A stretch of 15,530 bases of DNA from Elioraea sp051860475 (GTDB taxonomy: Bacteria > Pseudomonadota > Alphaproteobacteria > Acetobacterales > Acetobacteraceae), in NCBI RefSeq assembly GCF_051860475.1, contig NZ_JBHYDW010000111.1, forward strand, positions 1 to 15,530, read 5' to 3'. Under the pieces are notes generated by a model. It saw nothing but the letters and a program-made list of their open reading frames with translations. It made no database searches and was not told the DNA's origin. Shown one piece after another: positions 8,301-15,530 of the stretch. The translations under genes and the position numbers were made by a program. Each line of letters begins with the position of its first letter. Position 1 is the first letter of the stretch.

Positions 8301-11300
8301 ACCTTGGTGGACGCGGGGCCGGGCGGGCCTGACGGGGCCCGCAATGAGGCTGGGTCGCTCGCCCTGGTCGCGGGCGGCACGCTGAGCGTCGACCGCCCGA
8401 TCTTCGCCACCGGTACCGCCACCCTTGGCGGCGCGCAGGTGACCGTGAACGACACCGTGGTCGCGCCGACGGTGGTGGCAGCTGCGGACGCTCTGACGAT
8501 CAACCCGATCACCGGTGTCCTGGGCGACGCGACGGTGCAGCGGGTGGTGCTGCGCACCCGCACCGCGGGTCGGCCGATCAGCCTTGGCGGCGTGGCGCCG
8601 GGCGCGCTGGTGCTGGACGCGGCCCAGTTCGACCGGATCGGCGTGGGTGCGGGTCTCTACAGCCTGCGCGTCGGCAGCCTCGGCGGTGCGGAGCGGCCCG
8701 GCGAGCAGGCCAGCGGGACCCTCACGATCCGCGGTGTCGGCGCGCCTCTCGCGGGCCGCGACGTCACGCTGGAGGCGGGCATCGCGGACGGGTCCGGCGT
8801 GGCCGTCACCCAGCAGGCACTTGCCCCGGTCATCGCCAACAGCCTGATCGTGCGGAGTGCGGCGGGCTCGGTGCTGCTCGCTGTGGCCGACAACCAGGTG
8901 GGGGCGCTCGCCGGCGCCACGCTGGGCGCGAATGCGGACTTCGAGTTCGCGAGCCTCGGCACCCTGCGGCTGGATCAGCTGGCGCACGGCCCGGACGCGC
9001 CGGTGGCGGGCGTGACGGCCACGCGCACGGTCCGGCTGCGCAGCAGCGTCGGGACCGTGGAGCAGACCCCGACGGGCCGCATCGTCGCCCAGAGCCTGGT
9101 CGCACGCGCCACGAACGGCGCCGTTGACCTCACCGGATCGGGCGCGAACAGCGTCGGCACGATCGCGGGCGACGCCGTGAGCGGGTTCCGCTATCGCGAC
9201 GCCGGCAGCACGACGGTCGGTGCGGTCGCGCCGAGCCTCGCGTTCCCGGGGCTGGCCAACGGGCTCTCGGTCACTGGCGTGGGCGCGCCGATCTCGCTGA
9301 TCGCGGGGACCGACCTCACGCTCGCCGCGCCGGTGGTCGGTCCCGTCGTGCGGTTGGACGCCGGGCAGGATCTGACCCAGACCGCGGCCGGTCCCGTCAT
9401 CGCGGACGCCCTGCTTGCCCGCGCCGGGCGTGACGTGCTGCTCGACGGCCAGAATGGCCTTGTGCCGCCGGGTGCGCCGGGCGGGCCCGCGGGCAACGAC
9501 GTGCAGACCCTGGCCGCGCAGGCGGGCCGCGATCTCTGGTATCGCAGCGCCCCCGGGTTCACGGTCGGGCTGGTCGGGGATGATCCCGGCCTGGCCCCCG
9601 ATACCACCGCGGTCTCGGGTGCGGTCGGGGCGACCGGCGGTGCGGGCGGCGCGGTGCGGCTCGCCGTGACGGACGCGGGCGGCGTGATCACGGCAAGCCA
9701 GCCGGTCGTCGGCCAGGCGGTGGAGCTTGCCGCCGATGGGCTCTTGCTGGCCGCGCCGGTCGGCGCGGCAGCCGAGGCCGTCGTCGTCCGGCCGTTCACC
9801 GCGGGGCGCCCGATCACGCTCGGCAGCCTCTTCCCCTTCGACCCGCTGATCTCGCTCGCCCTCACCGCCGCGTCGATCGACCAGCTCGGCGGCCCGACGA
9901 CCACGCTGCGCTTCGGCTCGACCGGCAACGCGACCGAGGCGGCCTCGGGCCAGCTCCTCGTGCGCGGGACCGGCGGCAACCCCGGCACCGGCATCCGCGT
10001 CAACCGCGCCGGCCAGCCGGGCGACGCGCGCAGCTTCGTGCTGGAGAGCGGCGCTGGGGCGAACGCCATCATCCAGACCGGTCCGATCACGGGCGGGGCG
10101 AGCGCGACGCTGGTCGCAGCGGCGCCGGCAGGCGAGGTGCGGCTCGACGACACCGCGAACGATGTCGGCACGATCGCCGGCACCGCCGGCACGGCTGGGT
10201 TCCGCTACCGCGCCGGCGGAGCGGTCACGGTGGGGCAGAGCGCATCCGTTTCGGTCGGCGCCGGGATTCCGCTCGTCACTGCCGGGCGTGACGGCATCCA
10301 GCCGAGCGGGGCCTCGCTCCCGATCACCCTTCTCGCCGGCGGCAATCTCGGCATCGCGCGGCCGCTCGACGCCGGGACGCAGACGATCCGGCTGCAGGCC
10401 GGCGGAGCACTGACCCAGGGCGCTGACGGGACGCTCTCGGCCGGTGCGCTGCTCGCGCGCGGTGCCACGGTCGACCTCACGACGGCCGCGAACGCGGTCG
10501 GGGTGGTGGCGGGGGATTCCATCTCCGGCTTCCGGTTCCGCAACCAGGGCCCGCTCACCGTCGGCGCGGTCACGGACGATGGGCCTCTGCCGGTGTTCGG
10601 GGCCACCGGCGTGGTCAGCCCCTCTGGCAACGCGCCGATCACCCTGGTTGCGGAGAGCGGCACTCTGTCGCTGGATTCGCCGGTGAATGCCGGGCTCGGT
10701 ACGGACAGCATCGTGCGCCTGCGGGCCGGCGGGACGCTGAGCCAGGGTGGCTCGGGCTTCGTTGTCGCCAGCGAGCTGCTGGTGCGCGCCAATTCGGTCC
10801 TGCTCGACCAGACCAACCTCGCCGTCACCCTGTCAGGCGAGGCGGTCTCGCAGTTCCGCTTCAGCAACTTCGCCGCGCTGACCCTCGGCGAGGTGGCCGG
10901 CGACGGCGCGCTGGTTGATGGGCAGACGGGGGTACGGCTCGGGGCGGGGTTCGGCACGCTGACGCTCATTGCCGGGACCGGCGGCGGCACTGGCGGTCTG
11001 CTGCTCGACCGCCCGCTCGATGCCGGCACCGGGGCGGTGACCCTCCAGGCCGGCGGCGGCGCCAACAGCCATGTCCAGCAGACCGCGACGGGCGGGATCA
11101 CCGCGGCGACGCTCGAGGCTTTCGCTCCTGCCGGCGCGGTCGATCTCGCCAGCGCGGGCGCCGCGAATGCCGTGGGCGGCATCGCCGGCCTTGGGGTGAG
11201 CGGGTTCCGCTTCCGGGCCGCCGGCCCGCTGAGTGTCGCCGCCGGCGGCATCGGCACCGCCGGCGCGCCGCTGACGCTCGTCTCCGGCGGCACGCTGACT

Positions 11301-14203
11301 CTCGCCGGCCCGCTCTCGGCCGGCACTGGCACGATCCGCCTGCGCGCGACCAGCGGCGACATCGTCCAGACCGGGGGGACGATCTCCGCCGGCGCGCTCG
11401 CGCTCAGCGCCGAGGCCGGCAGCATCGACGTCCGCCAGCCCGGCAACGCCTTCACAAGCTTCGCCGGCGCCGCACTTGGCACGCTCGCCTTCGATGCGGC
11501 GGGCGCGCTGACGATCGCGGCGATCGGCGCCGACGGGCCGGCCGAGAGCCAGCTCGGCGTGGTCGCGCCGCTCGCGGTGCTGGTGCCGGCCTTCGCCGGC
11601 GCGACCTCCACCGCCGGCGCGGTCGAGATCAGCGCCGGCGGGACGCTGACCGTGCCCGGCACCGTCCAGGCCGGCACCGATGTCGTGCTCAGCTCGACCC
11701 AGGACCTCGATATCTCCGGCACCGTGCTTGCGGCCGGCGATGCCGATCTCGGCGCGAGCGGGACGCTCAGCCTCACCGGCCTGCTCGACGCGGGTGGCGC
11801 CGCGACGCTGACGACGCTCCAGAGCCTCACTGTCGGCGCCACGGGCAGCGTGCAGTCCGGCGGGGCGGCAACGCTGACCTCGACGGGCGCGACGACGATC
11901 TCCGGCCAGGTGGCGGCCGGGGCGGGCGCGACGCTGGACGCGGGCGGCGACCTTGTGGTGGCCGCGGGCGGGATCGTGCAGTCGACCGGCGCTGCGACGC
12001 TCATCGCCACCGGCCCACTGGTGGTTCAGGGTGCGGTGGCGGCGGGCGCCGATGCCACATTGACCGCGGGGCAGTGGATTTCGGTTCCGGGCTCGGTGGT
12101 CGCCGGCGGACTGGCGACGCTGACCGCGGGGTCGGACCTGTTCGTTGGTGGCACGATCGCAGCCGGGTCCAATGCGGTCCTCGGCGCCGGCGGCAACCTC
12201 GAGGTGTTCGGCGGCGGTCTGGTCCAGACCGCCGGCAGCGCGAGCATCGACGCCGCGAATGCGCTGATCGTGGACGGCGTGGTCGACGCCGCCGGCGACG
12301 CCGTCCTGACCTCGGGCAGCTTCATGCTGGTGTTCGGGTCCGTGCTCGCGGGCGGAACCGCGGCGCTGACGGCAGGGTCAGACCTGTTCGTCCCAGGAAC
12401 GGTCGTGGCCGGCGCCGATGCCGATCTGAGCGCCGGCAGCGGCATGGCCCTGGCCGCGGGCAGCCTCGTCCAGTCGGGCAGCGCGACGACGCTCGCCTCG
12501 GGCGGCGACATGGCAGCCGACGGCACCGTCGATGCGGGCGCCGATCTGGCCGCGACCTCCGGGCAGCAGATCGCGGTCGGCGGCGCACTGAGCGCAGGCG
12601 GGGCGGCGAGCCTCGATGCGGCGGCCGGGATCGGCATCTCCGGTGCCGTCCTCGCGGTGACGGACGCGACGCTGACCGCAGGGCAGTCCCTGACGATCGC
12701 AGCGCCGGGCACGCTCCAGGCCGGCGGCGCGGCTGCGCTCGTGGCGCCGGGTGCCATCGTCGTCGACGGCAGCGTGCAGACCGGCGCGGGCGCGACCGTG
12801 ACCTCCGGCCAGCAGATCGCCGTCGGCGGCAGCGTGATCGCGGGCGGTGATGCCGTGCTGGATGCGCCGGCTGCGATCTCGGTTGCCGGTCTGCTGCGCT
12901 CCGGCGCCGCCTCCGTCCTCACCGCCGGGGGGGCGATCGGCATCGGCGGGCTGGTCGATGCCGGCACGACTGCGACGCTGCTCGCCGGGCAGAGCATCAC
13001 CGTGCCGGGCGGCGTGGCCGCCGGGCTCGACGCAGTCCTCGACGCCGCCACCACGCTCACGGATCTGGGCACGATCAGTGCCGGGCGCGACGTGCTGCTN
13101 NNNNNNNNNCCATGCTGATCGGCGGGGCGAGCGTGCTCGCAGGGCAGGACGCGATCCTGACCGCTGGCGGGCCGCTCACCGTCACGGGGTCCATCGTCGC
13201 CGGTGCCGACGCGATCCTGACGAGCGGCGGCGATGTCGCGATCACCGGCAGCGTGATCGCGGGAGCGGATGCGCTGATCGGGGCGGCGGGCGGCATGACC
13301 GTCGCCGGCGGCGTCCGTGCCGGACCGGGGGGGGTGCTCATCCTCGGCTTCGGCACCGACTTCACGCTGAACGGCGCGCTCGGTGCGCCCGATGGGCGGA
13401 TCCTGATCCGCCGCGCCGTGCAGATCCCGGGCGGCACCGGCACCATCGATCTCAACGGCGGCGGCCTCCAGTTCTCGCTCGGCGGGGACCCGCAGATGAT
13501 CGTGATCGACGCGAGCGGCGATCTGCGTCCGCTCGGCACGCCGGACCCCGGCACCGATGTCGGGCTGCTGCGCGGCGTGCTCGCGGGGCTGATCCTCCAG
13601 ACACCCGACCAGATCGCCGCCGCCCGCGTCGTCCGGCTGAACGGGTTCCCCTCCTTCGTTGCGCGCGTGACCGGCACGCAGACCGAGTTCGGCCGCCTCG
13701 GCGCCGACAGCGCGCAGAGCGACGTCGAGGTCAAGCTCGGCGCGATCAACGCGCCCGGCACGCTGCTCTACGTGTTCGGCGAGGACGGCACGGTCACCTC
13801 CAATCCGGGCTTCGTGGACTCGCTGACCCTGCGGGCGATCGGCGTCTACGTGAACGCAGCCGCGGAGGTGAGGATCTTCGGCGTGATCAACGGCGTGGCC
13901 GGCGACGCGGCGTCCACCTTCGTGCAGCGGCTCGGCGACCCGCAGTTCCGCCAGCTGATCAACAACTGCGCGATCGGCACCATCGGCTGCACTTTCCTGC
14001 CGCTGAACCAGGAGCCGGCGATCTACATCCCGCCCGTCGTCATGCTGGAGGCGGGCGCGCCGCGCTTCGACGAGAGCTCGGTGCCGATCGTCAACACCGG
14101 GCCTGAGGACGTGCTCCGCTCCGGCGAGCCGGGCGAGGAGGAGGACGAGGACGAGGAAGCCGCGGCGGCGCCGCAGGAGCCGGCCACGGGAGGCGCGGGA
14201 TGA
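5385..14203 (+). CDS. TpsA: giant filamentous-haemagglutinin-type exoprotein (interrupted by an N gap)
   Basis: A surface exoprotein of about 2,940 residues, exported by the adjacent TpsB. From ATG 5385, residues 1-38 are an N-extended signal peptide (LRLLLASCTALTA, cleavage likely after LHA); ATG 5412 is the alternative start. Residues about 39-160 are the TPS secretion domain (ALNRVTGPDPSVIAG, LSANGRIVVQ, GAQVNAASILATTSRI), with NEAG where the family usually has NPNG. The conserved GWLDYRGVADLRA / LLLDPADL block lies near 6627-6716. Then come modular beta-helix repeats (about 7230-11500), a 20-residue coil array (11670-13381), and a non-repetitive C-terminal domain with a CX6C pair (13967-13990) and an acidic tail (EEEDEDEE). 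Ten Ns at 13100-13109 shift the frame artificially; coding continues from 13112 with the same repeat, so this is one gene and not a pseudogene. Apart from the signal region I find only two cysteines and two lysines (codons 6624, 13733). The likely role is adhesion or biofilm. There is no VENN motif or CdiA-type toxin end. Confidence 0.93.
7500..7749 (+). repeat. Second TpsA module, copy 1 (PARSILVG...FNRLG type)
   Basis: First of three related segments: a (T/N)xxAR-xI-xLG strand, a D/N-F-(D/N)R-(L/I)-G helix-like or turn segment, LRxxxxGG, and a VxGxGAP turn. This is the most diverged copy (NPARSILVG, DEFNRLG, QGSGAPDATG). Confidence 0.65.
8535..8786 (+). repeat. Second TpsA module, copy 2 (TAGRPISLG...FDRIG type)
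   Basis: It contains TAGRPISLGG, AAQFDRIG, LRVGSLGG, an ASGTLTIRGVGAPLAG strand-turn and VTLEAG. It sits between two FRFR-type modules (8214 and 8940), lengthening that step to 726 nt. Confidence 0.7.
9777..10050 (+). repeat. Second TpsA module, copy 3 (TAGRPITLG...IDQLG type)
   Basis: It contains TAGRPITLGS, ASIDQLGG, LRFGSTGN, ASGQLLVRGTGG and FVLESG, closely parallel to copy 2. It lies between the FRFR-type modules at 9534 and 10200, which are 666 nt apart. Confidence 0.7.
11670..13381 (+). repeat. Tandem 60-nt (20-residue) coil array with 246-nt higher-order period
   Basis: From 11670 the protein is an uninterrupted run of about 27 units with consensus AGxDAxLTAGxxIxVxGxVx. Twenty-three units precede the N gap, one is cut by it, and three follow plus a last degenerate one. 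Units are 20 residues (60 nt) except five of 22 residues (66 nt) at 11790-11855, 11916-11981, 12162-12227, 12408-12473 and 12654-12719; the longer ones end in VQ or LQ. From 11916 on the long unit recurs every fourth unit, giving a 20+20+20+22 = 82-residue (246-nt) super-repeat. Each unit fits one coil of a right-handed parallel beta-helix, like the 19-residue repeats of FhaB. Confidence 0.9.
13100..13109. other. Assembly gap (ten Ns) inside the TpsA coil array
   Basis: Ten undetermined bases fall in the middle of one 20-residue unit: AGRDVL is left of the gap and MLIGGASVL right of it. The left frame needs the codon ctN completed and the right frame begins with Ncc, so the true missing length must be 3k+2; ten does not satisfy this. 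The apparent stop at 13116-13118 in the left frame is therefore an artefact. Confidence 0.95.
14188..14193 (+). promoter_or_regulatory. Ribosome binding site of the TPR lipoprotein gene
   Basis: gggagg lies six bases before ATG 14200 and inside the tpsA coding end. Together with the ATGA overlap it indicates translational coupling with tpsA. Confidence 0.65.
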
Positions 14204-15530
14204 TCCGGCTGCGGTACGGTCTGCTGGTGCTCGCGCTTGCGGGCTGCGCCGGTCCGCCCGGCACTGTCGGGACAACCGGCGCCGGCCCGGCCGGACCGGC
14301 GCTCGGTGATGCCGGCACCACGCTGGCCGGCGAGGCGTGCAGCTTCCGTCGGGTCGGAGGGGCACAGAACCGCGTGGAGATCCTGTGCGGCACCTGGACC
14401 GCACCCTCGGCGCGGCTGTTCTCCGCGCCCGGCCGGCAGAACCCGATGGCGGCCGCCGTGAGCCCGGGGTTTGAGGACTACCTCGCCGCAGTCGCGCTGT
14501 GCCAGCCGGCGCGTCCTGCCCAGGTGCTCGACAACATTCCGGCGGCGGTGCGCGAGTGCCGACGGCGCGGCGGCGGCGTGCCCCACCTCGCGCTGGTGGC
14601 GAGCATCGACGGCACGACCTGGTTCGCCGACGGCGTGACCACCGCCCTGCCGGCGATCGAGGCGACGCTCGCCGCGCTGTCCGGACGCCGCGCGACCGCC
14701 ACGGTCGCCGCCACGGGCGCCGAGGGGACGCGGGTGCTGGCACTCCAGGTGCGCGGCGATTTCGGCTCGGGCGATGTCGGCCGCTATGACGGGTTGATGC
14801 TGCTGGGCTCGCGCCAGAACATCGACCAGGACTTCACCGGTGCCGAAGCGTCCTTCCGCGACGCGCTTGCGCTGCACGGGCGGCTGTTCGGCGCCGACAG
14901 CCCCGACCGTGCCGACGCGATGGCGCATCTCGCGCTGCAGCTGTCGAATCTCGGCCGCTACGAGGAGGCGGACGCGCTGTTCGCCACCGCCGCCGAGATC
15001 GCCCCGAACGGCTCCGACCCGCAGCTCGCGGCCCGGGTCGCGCATTACCGCGCCTATCATGCGCGCAACCGCGGCCGCGCGGCGGAGGCGGCGCGCTTCG
15101 CCGCCGAGGCCGAGCGGCGCTATCTCGCCGCAGCGCCGAACCTGCAGCGGACGCTGCCCACGCTCGACCTCTCCGGCACCGCACCGCGTGCCGCGCCCCG
15201 CCTCGGCGCCAATCCGCGCGACCTCAGGCCGTTCATCCCGCTCTCGCTGGTGCGTGACCACGAGAGCGAACTTGCCGCGCAGGGTGTCGCCGATCTCTGG
15301 CGGCTGCGCGGCATCCTCGCCTTCGAGGCCGGCGACTGCGGCGTGGCCGAGGGCGAGGCGCTGCGCTCCGCGACGCTGCTGTCGCGGCTCGGCGTGGATC
15401 CAGGCGGGGTGCGCTACCGTGCCCAGCGCGTGGTCGGCCGCGCCGCCTCCTGCGAGCATCGGTACGCGGCGGCCGCCTCCGAACTCGGCGACGCGGTGAG
15501 CGGGCTTGCCGAGAAGCTCCCTGGTACGGC
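14200..15530 (+). CDS. TPR-containing lipoprotein (3' partial)
   Basis: The ATG at 14200-14202 overlaps the tpsA TGA (ATGA), and the frame stays open for 443 codons to the window edge. Residues 1-16 (MIRLRYGLLVLALAGC) are a lipoprotein signal with an LAGC lipobox, lipidated Cys16, and a Gly/Pro-rich tether after it. Residues about 17-130 contain four further cysteines. About 215-270 reads as TPR-like helices (FTGAEASFRDALALHGRLFG, then LGRYEEADALFATAAEIAP), and further Ala-rich helices with a YRAYHARNRGRAAEAARFA repeat-like stretch follow. It should sit in the envelope facing the periplasm, or on the surface, and could bind TpsA or assist its folding or tethering. In other bacteria, TPR proteins beside filamentous haemagglutinins often carry a C-terminal CHAT (caspase-like) domain; that region would lie beyond this window, so I cannot say whether it is present. 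Confidence 0.85.
   Translation, partial: MIRLRYGLLVLALAGCAGPPGTVGTTGAGPAGPALGDAGTTLAGEACSFRRVGGAQNRVEILCGTWTAPSARLFSAPGRQNPMAAAVSPGFEDYLAAVALCQPARPAQVLDNIPAAVRECRRRGGGVPHLALVASIDGTTWFADGVTTALPAIEATLAALSGRRATATVAATGAEGTRVLALQVRGDFGSGDVGRYDGLMLLGSRQNIDQDFTGAEASFRDALALHGRLFGADSPDRADAMAHLALQLSNLGRYEEADALFATAAEIAPNGSDPQLAARVAHYRAYHARNRGRAAEAARFAAEAERRYLAAAPNLQRTLPTLDLSGTAPRAAPRLGANPRDLRPFIPLSLVRDHESELAAQGVADLWRLRGILAFEAGDCGVAEGEALRSATLLSRLGVDPGGVRYRAQRVVGRAASCEHRYAAAASELGDAVSGLAEKLPGT

Larger units (their letters stand above)
7230..11500 (+). repeat. Degenerate ~330-nt (~110-residue) modules within TpsA
   Basis: A recurring protein motif marks each module: an ANAVGxIAG stretch, then (S)GFRFRxxGPLTVGAV, then PITLxAGxxL, a PLxAG turn and an LLARA strand. 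The aromatic FRFR-like strand begins near 7902, 8214, 8940, 9186, 9534, 10200, 10530, 10854, 11205 and 11484, with a faint earlier copy near 7230. The clearest steps are 330, 324 and 351 nt (10200-11205). Copies are strongly diverged at DNA level, so the repetition is ancient and constrained by protein structure, most likely several beta-helix coils per module. Confidence 0.75.

Noticed and set aside
5145..8987. 1,280-codon open frame on the minus strand, antisense to tpsA
   Set aside because: Long antisense frames are expected opposite high-GC, stop-poor coding sequence. The product is a low-complexity Arg/His/Ala/Asp-rich string with no domain, while the plus strand has a clear TpsA.
11670..13381. 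CRISPR-like or satellite repeat
   Set aside because: The 60-nt periodicity has no constant spacers or identical repeats and stays in frame; it is a protein-coding coil repeat.
13112..14203. A separate 363-residue gene starting at ATG 13112 after the gap
   Set aside because: Its first residues continue the same 20-residue repeat as the sequence before the gap, and it lacks its own signal peptide and ribosome binding site. It is the 3' part of tpsA.
13400..14203. CdiA-type contact-dependent inhibition toxin with immunity gene
   Set aside because: There is no VENN motif and no toxin-like C-terminal domain; the gene that follows encodes a lipoprotein with TPR-like helices, not a small immunity protein.
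12026..14743. 905-codon minus-strand open frame across the N gap
   Set aside because: It shadows the TpsA repeats and the lipoprotein start, crosses the gap only through undefined codons, and shows no recognisable domain.
14840..15499. 219-codon plus-strand open frame overlapping the lipoprotein
   Set aside because: An Arg/Ser/Pro-rich out-of-frame shadow. The frame from ATG 14200 has a lipobox, TPR-like helices and a coupled start.

Overview
The window is very GC-rich, with strongly G/C-biased third codon positions. Its genes resemble those of an alphaproteobacterium; an Acetobacterales-type organism (Roseomonas/Elioraea-like) is my guess from protein style only. It holds six protein genes, one short scaffold gap of ten Ns, and no RNA gene, CRISPR array or mobile element that I can see.

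Layout. (1) 2-193: the last 63 codons of an OmpA-family peptidoglycan-binding protein, followed by a GC-rich hairpin. (2) 282-1496 (+): a single-pass membrane protein with a periplasmic HELSH zinc-metallopeptidase motif. Its 3' end overlaps, tail to tail, (3) 3412-1322 (-): a transmembrane Ser/Thr protein kinase with a long Pro-rich stalk and a periplasmic DUF4384-like domain. (4) A 173-bp divergent intergenic region. (5) 3586-5373 (+): a TpsB outer-membrane transporter (FhaC/ShlB type). (6) 5385-14203 (+): its giant TpsA partner, a filamentous-haemagglutinin-type exoprotein of about 2,940 residues, interrupted by the N gap at 13100-13109. (7) 14200 to the window end (+): a lipoprotein with a TPR-like helical region, overlapping tpsA by ATGA and running off the edge.

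How they fit together. TpsB, TpsA and the lipoprotein form a tightly coupled operon (11-nt and -4-nt junctions) and should make one two-partner secretion system that puts a very long beta-helical fibre on the cell surface. The divergent kinase and the convergent membrane peptidase share a DATVV-R-P motif on the cytoplasmic side of their membrane anchors. This suggests, without proving, that kinase, peptidase and adhesin belong to one signalling and surface-remodelling module. The most striking sequence structure is inside TpsA: a tandem array of 20-residue beta-helix coils organised into an 82-residue (246-nt) higher-order repeat, preceded by a roughly 330-nt modular array with three copies of a second module inserted at intervals. 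The N gap lies inside the 20-residue array, and the reading frame across it constrains the missing length to 3k+2 bases.
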